A DNA stretch of 57,900 nt from an uncultured Clostridia bacterium (GCA_934169925.1 CAKPOO010000010.1:1-57900), one strand, 5' to 3'. Shown: positions 17,048-25,904, numbered from the stretch's first letter. Notes: generated by a model not told the origin, from the letters alone. Numbers and translations are program-made.

Positions 17048-18625
17048 ATGGTTAATATAAAAGAATTAAAGAAAGATGCAAAAAAATTATTAAAAAATAA
17101 CTTATGGACTTTGATTTTTATTGGATTTTTTATGAGTTTTATAGTAGGAGAAAGTGCAATAACAAAAGATGGATTTGAAAATATAAAAACTGTTACCAAG
17201 ATGATTGAAAATTTTGCACATGGCGAAAAACAAGAATTCTTCAATAAAAATGATCAAAGTACGATTATTAATAAATATATTGATGATATAGTTTCTCAGT
17301 TTTTATTTGGTGAGGTAAAAGATTTAAATAAAGAGTTTAATGTAACAAATGGTGTATTTTATACAATTTTTGATATATTAATGAAGCAACAATTACAATT
17401 TCAAAATTTTATAAAATCAACAGTTGATTATTACAACAAAATTGATTTAAAAACCTTACTTTTATTTCTTGGTGGATTTTTTGGAATAATGATTAAAGTA
17501 TTTGTAATTAATCCTGTAAAAGTCGGAGAAACAAGAATATATCTAGAAAGTAAAAATTATAAAAAAACAAGAATAAAAAGACTGTTATATGCTTTTAAAA
17601 AGAAAAATTACTTAAGCTTTGTATCTACTATGCTTACAAGAGATTTATATAAGTTACTTTGGAATTTTACAATTATTGGTGGAATAATAAAGAATTATTC
17701 TTATAAAATGGTTGAATATATAATAGCTGAAAATCCAAATATAAGTGCTGATGATGCAATTCTTATGTCAAGAGTTATGATGTATGGAAATAAAAGGAAT
17801 GCCTTTAAACTTGATCTTTCTTTTTTAGGTTGGGTTTTATTACAATATATAACTTTTGGTATTGCTGGTATTTATGCAAATCCATATTATAAATCAACAT
17901 ATACAAGTTTATATATAAAATTAAGAGAAGAGTATATAAAAAATAAAAGATATAATTATGAAGCTTTAAATGATGTTAAATTATTTGAAGAAAACGATTT
18001 TGAAAAATATCCAATTGAAAATTATAAAGAGAAAAAATTATCAAATTTAAAAATTGATTATAATAAAAATTATAGATTAACATCTTTGATTTTATTTTTC
18101 TTTACTTTTTCATTTGTTGGATGGCTTTGGGAAGTAGCTTTATTCTTATTTAAATATGGTATATTTATAAATAGAGGAACATTTTATGGACCATGGCTTC
18201 CTATATATGGAACAGGATGTACAATTATAATATTATTTACAAAATTTAAATGGTTTAGAAAAATGCTAAAAAATCCAATTTTGACATTTTTCATTATAAT
18301 GGTTATTTGTTCTGTAATAGAGTATGGTACTTCTTTTTATATTGAAATGACAAGTGGTCTTAGATATTGGGATTATCAAGGCTTATTTATGAATATTAAT
18401 GGAAGAATATGTTTAGAAGGGGCAATATTTTTTGGAATTGGTGGAAGTATTTGTATATATTTTGTTGCACCACTTTTAGAAGAAGTATTTCAAAAAATTA
18501 CATATGAAATAAAAGTTCCAGTTTGTGTAGCACTTGTGCTATTATTTGGTTCAGATGTAATATATTCTCATTATTTTCCTCATGAGGGTGAGGGAATAAC
18601 TACAGATGTTATACAGAAAAAGTGA
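17048..18625 (+). CDS. DUF975 / putative ABC-transporter permease (CmpB-like) membrane protein
   Basis: The 525-residue membrane protein joins two parts. The N-terminal ~330 residues match the DUF975 pattern (VGETRIYLESKNYKKTRIKRLL, then long helices and GIYANPYYKSTYTSLY). The C-terminal ~170 residues match the putative ABC permease family PF06541 (FVGWLWEVALFLFKYGIFINRG, RGTFYGPWLPIYGTG, GLRYWDYQG). Both are common alone in clostridia; here they are one frame. The ATG at 17048 follows GAGG; an upstream ATG lies within the terminator. It is alone, between two terminators. Function of either part is unproven. Confidence 0.8.
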   Translation: MVNIKELKKDAKKLLKNNLWTLIFIGFFMSFIVGESAITKDGFENIKTVTKMIENFAHGEKQEFFNKNDQSTIINKYIDDIVSQFLFGEVKDLNKEFNVTNGVFYTIFDILMKQQLQFQNFIKSTVDYYNKIDLKTLLLFLGGFFGIMIKVFVINPVKVGETRIYLESKNYKKTRIKRLLYAFKKKNYLSFVSTMLTRDLYKLLWNFTIIGGIIKNYSYKMVEYIIAENPNISADDAILMSRVMMYGNKRNAFKLDLSFLGWVLLQYITFGIAGIYANPYYKSTYTSLYIKLREEYIKNKRYNYEALNDVKLFEENDFEKYPIENYKEKKLSNLKIDYNKNYRLTSLILFFFTFSFVGWLWEVALFLFKYGIFINRGTFYGPWLPIYGTGCTIIILFTKFKWFRKMLKNPILTFFIIMVICSVIEYGTSFYIEMTSGLRYWDYQGLFMNINGRICLEGAIFFGIGGSICIYFVAPLLEEVFQKITYEIKVPVCVALVLLFGSDVIYSHYFPHEGEGITTDVIQKK

Positions 18626-18632
18626 TAATGTT

Positions 18633-18680
18633 AAAAAGAAAGAATTTTTTACAAGAAAAGTGAAAATTCTTTCTTTTTTA
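18633..18680 (+). terminator. Terminator
   Basis: Long stem AAAAAGAAAGAATTTT/AAAATTCTTTCTTTTT (18633-18648 with 18663-18678) and T-tail. Confidence 0.9.
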
Positions 18681-18701
18681 TAAAATATTTATTTTCATTA
18701 C

Positions 18702-18730
18702 TTGACTTTAACTATACTTTGTGCTAAAAT
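18702..18730 (+). promoter_or_regulatory. Promoter of the rpmG-rplL operon
   Basis: TTGACT (18702-18707), 17 bases, TAAAAT (18725-18730), 42 bases before rpmG. Confidence 0.7.
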
Positions 18731-18772
18731 GAATTAGCATACATGATTGAAAATACGTGGAGGTGTTTTTTT

Positions 18773-18922
18773 ATGAGAGAGAATGTAACAATCGCTTGTA
18801 CAGAATGTAAACAAAGAAATTATCAAACAAGCAAAAACAAAAGAAATAATCCTGATAGATTAGAAATGGAAAAGTATTGTAAATTCTGTGGAAAACATAC
18901 AATACACAAAGAAACAAAATAA
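18773..18922 (+). CDS. rpmG: 50S ribosomal protein L33
   Basis: The 49-residue frame begins MRENVTIACTECKQRNYQT and contains CTEC and CKFC, the four zinc ligands of the zinc-binding form of L33. GGAGGTG precedes the ATG. It is the first gene of the secE-nusG operon, its normal place in Bacillota. Confidence 0.95.
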   Translation: MRENVTIACTECKQRNYQTSKNKRNNPDRLEMEKYCKFCGKHTIHKETK

Positions 18923-18942
18923 TTTAAGGAGTTGACTTTGAT

Positions 18943-19140
18943 ATGGCAAAAGGATTTATAAAAGGTGTTAAATCAGAATTAAAAAAAGTTGTATGGCCTA
19001 CAAAGAAACAACTTATAAACAACACAATTTTAGTTTTAGGACTAATTGTAGTAGTTTCTGTTATTGTACTTGGTTTTGATGTTATATTAGAATTCTGTGA
19101 CGAAAAATTATGGAATTTTATCAGTACAAAAGTGGGTTAG
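18943..19140 (+). CDS. secE: Preprotein translocase subunit SecE
   Basis: Small tail-anchored subunit of the SecYEG channel, 65 residues: an amphipathic helix with the family signature ELKKVVWPTKKQ (14-25) and one membrane helix NTILVLGLIVVVSVIVLGFDVI. TAAGGAG precedes the ATG. Position between rpmG and nusG is canonical. Confidence 0.95.
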   Translation: MAKGFIKGVKSELKKVVWPTKKQLINNTILVLGLIVVVSVIVLGFDVILEFCDEKLWNFISTKVG

Positions 19141-19175
19141 TAAATAGCTTAAGATAAAAGAAGGAGTTGAGTGCT

Positions 19176-19706
19176 GTGGACGAAGAAAATAAAGAACTTG
19201 TGCCACACTGGTATGTTGTATATACTTATTCTGGCTATGAGAATAAGGTAAAGGCAACTCTAGAAAAAATCGTTGAAAATAGAGGAATCAAAGATAAAAT
19301 ATTGGATATTATAATACCAATGGAAGAAGAAATAGAAATAAAAGATGGTAAACAAAAAACATCAATTAGAAAAGTTTTTCCAGGTTATGTATTAGTTAAA
19401 ATGATAATGACTAATGAGACATGGTATGTAGTAAAAAATATCAAAGGTGTTTTTGATTTTGTTGGAACTGGTGATAAACCTCTTCCTTTAACAGAAAAAG
19501 AAATGCAAAGTTTAGGTATTGATGATATTTTAAATCTAGATTTTGAAGTTGGAGACACTGTTAGAATTACTACAGAACCTTTTTATAATTATTCTGCTGT
19601 TATTGAAGAAATATTTAAGGATAAGAAAAGGGTTAAAGCAAAAGTATCTATGTTTGGTAGAGAAACAGTAATGGATTTAGATTTTAATCAAATTCAAAAA
19701 ATTTAA
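19176..19706 (+). CDS. nusG: Transcription termination/antitermination protein NusG
   Basis: NusG binds RNA polymerase, affects pausing and couples transcription with translation or Rho. The 176 residues have the NGN domain (HWYVVYTYSGYENKV to FPGYVLVKM, KNIKGVFDFVG) and a C-terminal KOW domain (DTVRITTEPFYNYSAVIEEIF). In many bacteria the KOW loop reads GPF; here EPF. The GTG at 19176, nine bases after AAGGAG, is preferred to an upstream TTG that touches the site. Confidence 0.95.
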   Translation: MDEENKELVPHWYVVYTYSGYENKVKATLEKIVENRGIKDKILDIIIPMEEEIEIKDGKQKTSIRKVFPGYVLVKMIMTNETWYVVKNIKGVFDFVGTGDKPLPLTEKEMQSLGIDDILNLDFEVGDTVRITTEPFYNYSAVIEEIFKDKKRVKAKVSMFGRETVMDLDFNQIQKI

Positions 19707-19766
19707 GTATACAATTTTATTTTTTATAAATTGATATAAATTTCCTAGTTTAAGGGGGTGAAAATG

Positions 19767-20195
19767 ATGGCTGAAAAGAAAGTAACACATATCGTTAAAT
19801 TACAAATTGAAGCTGGTAAAGCTAATCCAGCACCACCAGTAGGACCTGCTCTTGGACCAACTGGAATAAACATAATGCAATTTTGTAAAGATTTTAACGA
19901 AAAAACTGCTAAAAATGCAGGTATGGTATACCCAGTTGTTCTTACAACTTATGCTGATAAAAGTTTTGATTACATATTAAAAACTCCACCAGCAGCTGTT
20001 TTATTAAAGAAAGCAGCAAAAGTTGAAAAAGGTTCTGGTAAACCACACAAAGAAAAAGTTGCTAAGGTAACACTTGCACAAGTTGAAGAAATTGCAAATA
20101 TAAAAATGCAAGACCTTAACGCATCATCATTAGAGTCTGCAGTATCTATAATCAAAGGTACAGCTAGATCAATGGGGATCGAAGTTATAGGATAG
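19767..20195 (+). CDS. rplK: 50S ribosomal protein L11
   Basis: 142 residues with PAPPVGPALGPTGINI and the C-terminal rRNA-binding domain (SLESAVSIIKGTARSMGIEV). Two adjacent ATGs exist (19764, 19767); the second fits the spacing to AAGGGGGT and the family N-terminus MAEKKVTHIV. Confidence 0.97.
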   Translation: MAEKKVTHIVKLQIEAGKANPAPPVGPALGPTGINIMQFCKDFNEKTAKNAGMVYPVVLTTYADKSFDYILKTPPAAVLLKKAAKVEKGSGKPHKEKVAKVTLAQVEEIANIKMQDLNASSLESAVSIIKGTARSMGIEVIG

Positions 20196-20247
20196 TATTG
20201 GGAGAATACTAAAATATTCGTTATGACCAAAGGAGGGAAAATTTAAA

Positions 20248-20928
20248 ATGAGCAAAAGAATGGCTGAAGCTGCAAAGTTAATCGAACAAGGTAAATTATA
20301 TGATCCTTCAGAAGCACTTGAACTTGCTTTAAAAATGCCAAAAGCAAAATTTGATGAAACAGTTGAATTACATATTAAATTAGGTGTTGATTCAAGACAA
20401 GCAGATCAACAAGTTAGAGGTACTATGGTTTTACCAAATGGTACAGGTAAATCTAAAAAAGTATTAGTACTTGCTAAAGGTGAAAATGCTAACAAAGCAA
20501 GAGAAGCTGGTGCAGATTTTGTTGGTGATGATGACATGATTGAAAAAATTCAAAAAGAAAACTGGTTTGAATATGATGTTATCGTTGCTACACCAGATAT
20601 GATGGCTTCTTTAGGTAAAATTGCCAGAGTTTTAGGACCAAAAGGTCTTATGCCAAATCCTAAATCAGGAACAGTTACTATGGATGTTACTAAAGCAGTT
20701 AATGAAATTAAAGCTGGTAAAATTGAGTATAGATTAGACAAAACTAATATTATGCATTGCCCAATTGGAAAAGTATCTTTCGGAGTTGAAAAATTAAGAG
20801 AAAACTACGATGCTTTACTTGAAACAATTATCAAAGCAAAACCAGCTGCTGCTAAAGGAACATACTTAAAATCAATTTCTGTATCTACAACAATGGGTGC
20901 AGGTATAAAAGTTAACCCAAGACAGTAG
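20248..20928 (+). CDS. rplA: 50S ribosomal protein L1
   Basis: 226 residues with the family signatures DFVGDDDMIEKIQKENWFEY and LGPKGLMPNPKSGTV. It forms the L1 stalk and in many bacteria also represses its own L11-L1 message. AAAGGAGGG precedes the ATG. Canonical position after rplK. Confidence 0.97.
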   Translation: MSKRMAEAAKLIEQGKLYDPSEALELALKMPKAKFDETVELHIKLGVDSRQADQQVRGTMVLPNGTGKSKKVLVLAKGENANKAREAGADFVGDDDMIEKIQKENWFEYDVIVATPDMMASLGKIARVLGPKGLMPNPKSGTVTMDVTKAVNEIKAGKIEYRLDKTNIMHCPIGKVSFGVEKLRENYDALLETIIKAKPAAAKGTYLKSISVSTTMGAGIKVNPRQ

Positions 20929-20934
20929 GTGGAT

Positions 20935-21022
20935 TAATCCATAAATCCTACCGAGGTTAGAAATAATATGAACGGTTTAAGTTTTTGTTATTCTACCTTG
21001 GTAGGTAACAAAAACTTTTTTA
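20935..21022 (+). ncRNA. L10 leader (ribosomal protein autoregulation element)
   Basis: The stretch before rplJ contains the conserved L10-leader pieces: ATCCTACCGAGGTTAGAA at the left, TTCTACCTTGGTAGG at the right, and an attenuator hairpin with arms AAGTTTTTGTTA (20979-20990) and TAACAAAAACTT (21006-21017) plus T-run. In this family the L10(L12)4 complex binds the leader and limits rplJL expression. Boundaries are approximate. Confidence 0.8.
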
Positions 21023-21044
21023 TGTTTAAGGAGGTGGCAAAAAA

Positions 21045-21545
21045 GTGCCAAGTCAAAAGATTTTAGAAGCTAAAAAAGATCAAGTTGCAAAACTTGCTGA
21101 AAAATTTAAAAGTGCAAAAATGATTGTATGTACTGAATATAGAGGTATATCTGTTGAAGATGATACTAAATTACGTGCTACAATAAGAAATAATCAAGAT
21201 TCTTATGGTGTATATAAGAATTCTATAATTGCACATGCTGCAAAAGAAGCAGGTATTGAAGGTTTAGATTCTTTAGAAGGACCTACAGCTGTTGCAATCA
21301 GTTCAACTGATTACATAAACCCTGCAAAAGCAGTATACGATTATGCTAAAACAAACGAAAATTACAAGATTAAATTAGGTGTTATGGATGGAAAAGTAGT
21401 TAGTGCTGATGAAGTTAAAAAACTTGCTTCATTACCATCAAAAGATACTTTATACTCTATGCTTGCATCTGCTTTACTTGGAAATATACGTAATTTAGCA
21501 GTTGTTCTTGATCAAACAAGACAAAAACAAGAAGAAAACGCATAA
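21045..21545 (+). CDS. rplJ: 50S ribosomal protein L10
   Basis: 166 residues: the N-terminal domain binds 23S rRNA (KMIVCTEYRGISVED, YGVYKNSIIAHAAKEAG), and the C-terminal helix holds the L7/L12 dimers. The start is a GTG eight bases after AAGGAGGTG, with the L10 leader directly upstream. Confidence 0.96.
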   Translation: MPSQKILEAKKDQVAKLAEKFKSAKMIVCTEYRGISVEDDTKLRATIRNNQDSYGVYKNSIIAHAAKEAGIEGLDSLEGPTAVAISSTDYINPAKAVYDYAKTNENYKIKLGVMDGKVVSADEVKKLASLPSKDTLYSMLASALLGNIRNLAVVLDQTRQKQEENA

Positions 21546-21580
21546 GTTTTATATTAATCAATTTTAAGGAGGATTTTAAA

Positions 21581-21949
21581 ATGGAAAAAATTGAAAAATT
21601 AGTTGAAGAAATAGAAAAATTAACAGTTATCGAACTTGCTGATTTAGTAAAAGCAATCGAAGAAAAATTTGGAGTAAGCGCTGCTGCTGCTGTTGTTGCT
21701 GCTGGTGCTGCTAATGGAGCTGCTGCTGCAGAAGAAAAAACAGAATTTAACGTAGTATTAAAAGACGCTGGTGCTACTAAAATTGCTGTTATTAAAGCAG
21801 TTAGAGAAGCTACAGGTTTAGGATTAAAAGAAGCTAAAGATTTAGTTGATTCAGCTCCTAAGACTGTAAAAGAAAATATGCCAAAAGAAGATGCAGAAAA
21901 ATTAGTTGAAGCTTTAAAAGCTGCAGGTGCTATGGCTGAAATGCAATAA
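21581..21949 (+). CDS. rplL: 50S ribosomal protein L7/L12
   Basis: 122 residues: N-terminal dimer domain, Ala/Gly-rich hinge (about 37-52) and the C-terminal factor-binding domain with EKTEFNVVLKDAGATKIAVI and GLGLKEAKDLVDSAPK. AAGGAGG precedes the ATG. Unusually, rpoB does not follow; the operon ends here at a terminator. Confidence 0.97.
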   Translation: MEKIEKLVEEIEKLTVIELADLVKAIEEKFGVSAAAAVVAAGAANGAAAAEEKTEFNVVLKDAGATKIAVIKAVREATGLGLKEAKDLVDSAPKTVKENMPKEDAEKLVEALKAAGAMAEMQ

Positions 21950-21972
21950 TATTGTATAATTGTATATTTAAG

Positions 21973-22003
21973 AAGAGTTGATTTTAAAAATCAGCTCTTT
22001 TTT
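21973..22003 (+). terminator. Terminator of the ribosomal protein operon
   Basis: Stem AAGAGTTGAT/ATCAGCTCTT with G-U pair, T-run after it. Confidence 0.85.
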
Positions 22004-22010
22004 GTATCAA

Positions 22011-22045
22011 AAATAAAATGCGAAGAAAATCTTCGCATTTTATTT
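22011..22045. terminator. Bidirectional terminator, perfect 15-bp stem
   Basis: Arms AAATAAAATGCGAAG (22011-22025) and CTTCGCATTTTATTT (22031-22045) with loop AAAAT. It ends the minus-strand gene and backs up the rplL terminator. Confidence 0.9.
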
Positions 22046-22547
22046 ATAATTTTTCATTGAAGAAAATTTTAAATGAATCAAAATCTAACCAAGGTGTATA
22101 TAAATTCTTTTCGTAAATATCATCTAATACATCCTTTAATATTTTTATTCTACACTCATTAAAAGTAAAAGTATCAGGGTCTAGAATGAAAGTATCTAAG
22201 CTTTTTATAATTTCAAATAATAATTTAAAATCTGATCCATAATTAACTTTTTTAAATTTATTATTTGAACATAAATGTGAATTATCAAAGTTTTTCATAA
22301 AGATATTATAAATCTTAGAATTCGCAGTTTTTTGATTATATACATCTTCGTAGTTATCAAAATCAATTAAAAATTCATCAACACTTGTAATTAAAACTTC
22401 AGTAAGTAGTCTACAGTAAAAAATATCATTTATAGCTTTCTTTTCTTCAAAAAGAAATGAAACAGAATAAACTGACCAACATATTATATATTTGATGGAC
22501 TTTTTTCTATCTATTCCCTTTTTTTTAAAATATTTAATTATATTCAT
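22044..22547 (-). CDS. Hypothetical protein, 167 aa
   Basis: No family recognised. The protein is soluble, mostly helical, with a basic N-terminus (MNIIKYFKKKGIDRKKSIKY), a moderately hydrophobic stretch near 22-34 and acidic, aromatic-rich helices after that (DEFLIDFDNYEDVYN, TPWLDFDSFKIFFNE at the end). AGGAGG eight bases before the ATG makes it a real gene. It is divergent from the tmRNA gene and convergent with rplL, occupying the place where rpoB is usually found. Confidence 0.7.
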   Translation of the reverse strand: MNIIKYFKKKGIDRKKSIKYIICWSVYSVSFLFEEKKAINDIFYCRLLTEVLITSVDEFLIDFDNYEDVYNQKTANSKIYNIFMKNFDNSHLCSNNKFKKVNYGSDFKLLFEIIKSLDTFILDPDTFTFNECRIKILKDVLDDIYEKNLYTPWLDFDSFKIFFNEKL

Positions 22548-22669
22548 AATTAAAACCTCCTTTTTTTTATTAAAAAAATAATATAAAATTAATTGCTATA
22601 ATATTATACTTTCTTTTTACTTTAAAATCAATTGAATTTTTAAAAAAGCTTTTTATTTAACTAAAAAAC

Positions 22670-22698
22670 TTTAACTTTGTTTATAAATATGCTATAAT
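22670..22698 (+). promoter_or_regulatory. Promoter of ssrA
   Basis: TATAAT at 22693-22698, eleven bases before the mature 5' end, with a weak -35 (TTTAAC/TTAACT) 16-17 bases upstream. Confidence 0.55.
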
Positions 22699-22708
22699 TA
22701 TATTGTAC

Positions 22709-23067
22709 GGGGGTGTAAGGCTTCGACGGATTTTTTGATATATTAATAGCGAGTAGTGGATGGTTGCTTTGGCCACTATAAAAAAGCAAAATTAAAATTA
22801 AACGCTGATAGAGAAGAATTAGCATTTGCTGCTTAGTTTATAGCAGCTTGTCTTATTTATTTTTGCTAGAGGGATAAATAAGGCATCATATTATCTAGCA
22901 AACAAATTTAACTGATAACTTTAGGTTAAAGGGTATTTTAAAGTTATATTAATCAATTTTTTGTAAATGTTTTATTTGGTTAATATTATTTGTAACATTT
23001 ACTGCACTCGGAGAATTTAATATTGATGAATTTTCGGACGCGAGTTCAATTCTCGCCACCTCCACCA
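22709..23067 (+). ncRNA. ssrA: Transfer-messenger RNA (tmRNA)
   Basis: tmRNA rescues stalled ribosomes and tags the unfinished peptide. The 5' end GGGGGTGTAAGGCTTCGACGG pairs its GGGGGTG with CACCTCC near the 3' end, followed by ACCA; the T-arm-like GTTCAATTC lies just before. One-piece form, 359 bases, with pseudoknot-like pairs between. The resume codon and tag frame lie at 22786-22836. Its partner protein SmpB is encoded near 38.9 kb. Confidence 0.95.
22786..22836 (+). other. tmRNA proteolysis-tag reading frame
   Basis: GCA resume codon followed by a frame for AKLKLNADREELAFAA and TAG. With the tRNA-added Ala in front, the tag ends in the hydrophobic AFAA, suited to ClpXP-type proteases. 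It is longer and more charged than the common short tags. Confidence 0.85.
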
Positions 23068-23090
23068 TTTTTATGATAAGAGGAATGAAT

Positions 23091-23336
23091 ATGGAATTAA
23101 AAATAAAGGGAATTTATAAGCACTTTAAAGGTGATTATTATATTGTAGAAGATGTAGCAATTCATAGTGAGACAAGAGAAAAATATGTAGTATATAGAGC
23201 TTTATATAATGATACAAAGTTATATATAAGACCAATGGATATGTTTTTATCAAAGGTTGATAAAGAAAAATATCCTGATGTAAAACAAGAATATAGATTT
23301 GAATTACAAAATATAAAAAGTGTAAAGGAAAAATAA
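23091..23336 (+). CDS. DUF1653 domain protein
   Basis: 81 residues with the DUF1653 pattern: GIYKHFKGDYYIVEDVAIHS, then YVVYRALY, LYIRPMDMFLSKVD. A small soluble beta protein of unknown function. The ATG at 23091 follows AGAGGA by six bases; an upstream ATG at 23073 lies only six bases after the tmRNA end and lacks a site. It starts 23 bases after ssrA and runs into radA with a four-base gap, so it is likely cotranscribed with radA and disA. Confidence 0.85.
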   Translation: MELKIKGIYKHFKGDYYIVEDVAIHSETREKYVVYRALYNDTKLYIRPMDMFLSKVDKEKYPDVKQEYRFELQNIKSVKEK

Positions 23337-23340
23337 TATT

Positions 23341-24720
23341 ATGGCAAGTAATACAGTATTTTTTTGTAAAGAATGTGGATATGAGTCTGCAAAATGGCTT
23401 GGAAAATGTCCTGGGTGTAATAGCTGGAATAGTTTTGTAGAAGAAAAAGTAATAAAAAAAAGTAATTCAAAGATAGTTAATAAATCTTTTTCAAATACTT
23501 TTGATAATAAATCCGAAGTAAAAAAATTAAAAGATATTACAGTTAAAGAATGCGTTAGAATTGATACAGGTTTTGAAGAATTAAATAGAGTTTTTGGTGG
23601 TGGAATTGTTGAAGGGTCACTAAATTTAATTGGTGGTGAACCTGGTATTGGAAAATCTACATTAATTATGCAAGTTTGTGGTAATTTATCAAAAATTGGA
23701 GATGTGCTATATGTTTCAGGGGAAGAATCAGAAGTTCAAGTAAAATTAAGAGCTGATAGATTAAAAGTCAATTCTGAAAATTTATATTTTTTAAGTGAAA
23801 CCAATATTTCAGAAGTTGAAGAAAAAGTTTCAACTAGAAAGCCAAAATTTTGTATTATTGATTCAGTTCAAACTATGTATGATGAAGAAATATCAGCAGT
23901 TCCTGGTAGTGTTTCACAAGTAAAAGAAGTAACAGCAAGACTTATGTATCTTGCAAAAAGAGAAGGCGTAACAGTTATTGTAATTGGCCATGTTACAAAA
24001 GATGGTGTTATAGCAGGTCCTAGAATACTAGAGCATATGGTTGATACTGTTATATATATTGAAGGAGAAAGATTTTTTTCACATAGAATAGTTAGAGGTG
24101 TGAAAAATAGATTTGGTTCTACTAATGAAATTGGAATATTTGATATGGAAGATATAGGTATGGTTGAAGTATCTAATTTATCTGAAGTATTTTTAACAGA
24201 CTCTGTTAGTAATTTACCAGGTACATCAATTGTGGCAACTGTTGAAGGAACTTCAACAATATTACTTGAAATTCAAGCATTAACTGCTCATTCATATTAT
24301 AACATGCCAAGAAGAGTGGCAAATGGTATTGATTTAAATAGGCTTAATATGATTCTTGCAGTACTTGAAAAAAGATGTGGAATTAATTTAGGTTCACAAG
24401 ATGTATATGTAAACATTGTTGGTGGTATGCGTGTTGATGAACCAGCAATTGATCTTGCAATTGCAATGGCAATTTTTTCAAGTAATAAAGGGATTGTTAT
24501 TGATCCTAAAACTGTATTTATTGGTGAAATATCTTTAAATGGCCAAATTAGAAGTACTACAAATTTTGAAAAGAGAGTAAAAGAAATATGTAAACTTGGA
24601 TACAAAAAAGTTTATGCAAATAAAAAGCAAATTGAAAATTTACCTGATGATGTAAAAAATTTAAAAATTGAACTTATTGGTATAAATAGTATAGCAGAAG
24701 CTATAAATTCAATTAGTTAG
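23341..24720 (+). CDS. radA: DNA repair protein RadA
   Basis: RadA is a RecA-like, DnaB-type ATPase that drives branch migration in recombination. The 459 residues show an N-terminal zinc motif (C9, C12, C23, C26), Walker A GEPGIGKST (99-107), the diagnostic KNRFG (255-259), and a C-terminal Lon-protease-like domain (VNIVGGMRVDEPAIDLAIA). The length is standard. Next to disA as in most Bacillota, where RadA and DisA interact. Confidence 0.97.
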   Translation: MASNTVFFCKECGYESAKWLGKCPGCNSWNSFVEEKVIKKSNSKIVNKSFSNTFDNKSEVKKLKDITVKECVRIDTGFEELNRVFGGGIVEGSLNLIGGEPGIGKSTLIMQVCGNLSKIGDVLYVSGEESEVQVKLRADRLKVNSENLYFLSETNISEVEEKVSTRKPKFCIIDSVQTMYDEEISAVPGSVSQVKEVTARLMYLAKREGVTVIVIGHVTKDGVIAGPRILEHMVDTVIYIEGERFFSHRIVRGVKNRFGSTNEIGIFDMEDIGMVEVSNLSEVFLTDSVSNLPGTSIVATVEGTSTILLEIQALTAHSYYNMPRRVANGIDLNRLNMILAVLEKRCGINLGSQDVYVNIVGGMRVDEPAIDLAIAMAIFSSNKGIVIDPKTVFIGEISLNGQIRSTTNFEKRVKEICKLGYKKVYANKKQIENLPDDVKNLKIELIGINSIAEAINSIS

Positions 24721-24740
24721 TTAAAATTTTGGAGGTAAAA

Positions 24741-25820
24741 TTGAAGAATATAGAAGTTATTGATAATGAAATGTTAAATATATATAAAATGGTAGCACCA
24801 GGAACAGTGTTAAGAGAGGGTCTTGAAAATATTTTAAAAGCTAAGACTGGAGCTTTAATTGTAATTTCTGATTCTGAGGAAGTTTTAAAAATTGCAGATG
24901 GTGGTTTTAAACTAGAACAAGATTTTACACCTGCTACTATCTACGAGCTTTCTAAGATGGATGGTGCTATTATAATTAGTAAAGATTTGAAAAAAATCCT
25001 TAGGGCAAATGTTCAGTTAGTTCCTGATCATTTAATAAAAACTGTAGAAACAGGAACAAGACATAGAACTGCAGAAAGAACAGCAAAACAGACTAATGAA
25101 TTAGTAATTTGTATTTCTCAAAGAAGAGGAGTTATAACTGTTTTTAAAGGTAATATTAGGTATGTCATAAGTGATACTGCGTCTGTTATGACTCGTGCAA
25201 ATCAAACTTTACAAGTATTAGAAAAAGATAAAGTTGTACTTGATAATATGTTAAATGTATTAAGTGAACATGAATTTGACGATATTGTTTCATTAGATAC
25301 TGTTGCAAGTTCAATTTATAGAAGTGAAATTATAATGAGAATGCAACCAGAAGTTGTTCGTAATATGGCTGAACTTGGGGACGAAGGTAGTCTAATTAAT
25401 TCACAATTTGAAGAAATTATGAATAATGTTGAAGATGAAGAATTAAAAATTATAAAAGATTACATGAAAACAAGTAAGAAAAAACCAGAAAAGATTTTAG
25501 AAGATATAAGAAATTTAGATAAAAAAGATTTGTTAATTCCTGAAAAAATTGTAAAAATATTAGGTTATAATACTGAACCTGATATTTGGGATAAAACAAT
25601 TTCTTCAAGAGGTTATAGAATTGTTAGTAAAATTCCTAAAATGCCAAATGCAGTTATTGATAAACTTATACAAAAATTTGATACTTTACAAGGTATTTGT
25701 TCTGCAAGTATTGAAGAACTTGATGAGGTTGAAGGTATCGGTGAAATAAGAGCAAAAATTATAAATCAAACTTTAATAAGACTACAAGAACAATATGTTT
25801 TAAAAGGATATGATTTTTAA
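24741..25820 (+). CDS. disA: DNA integrity scanning protein / diadenylate cyclase DisA
   Basis: DisA makes cyclic di-AMP and scans DNA for branched structures. The 359 residues hold the cyclase motifs DGA (74-76) and RHR (107-109), a helical linker and a C-terminal helix-hairpin-helix DNA-binding domain (IEELDEVEGIGEIRAKII). The start is a TTG shortly after GGAGG; the in-frame TTG at 24729 overlaps the site and is rejected. It forms an operon with radA. Confidence 0.96.
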   Translation: MKNIEVIDNEMLNIYKMVAPGTVLREGLENILKAKTGALIVISDSEEVLKIADGGFKLEQDFTPATIYELSKMDGAIIISKDLKKILRANVQLVPDHLIKTVETGTRHRTAERTAKQTNELVICISQRRGVITVFKGNIRYVISDTASVMTRANQTLQVLEKDKVVLDNMLNVLSEHEFDDIVSLDTVASSIYRSEIIMRMQPEVVRNMAELGDEGSLINSQFEEIMNNVEDEELKIIKDYMKTSKKKPEKILEDIRNLDKKDLLIPEKIVKILGYNTEPDIWDKTISSRGYRIVSKIPKMPNAVIDKLIQKFDTLQGICSASIEELDEVEGIGEIRAKIINQTLIRLQEQYVLKGYDF

Positions 25821-25904
25821 AATTATGTAAACATAACACTTTTTTATAGCATAATATTAGTGTTATATTCATTTGACAATTTTAGACAAAATCATTTTAT
25901 TTTA

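Noticed and set aside
20929..21044. Possible T-box or riboswitch before rplJ
   Set aside because: No specifier or T-box sequence; the pattern and place match the L10 leader.
25821..25904. Hairpin AACACT/AGTGTT between disA and the CarD gene as a terminator
   Set aside because: The loop is very long and there is no T-run after the right arm, so it is too weak to call.
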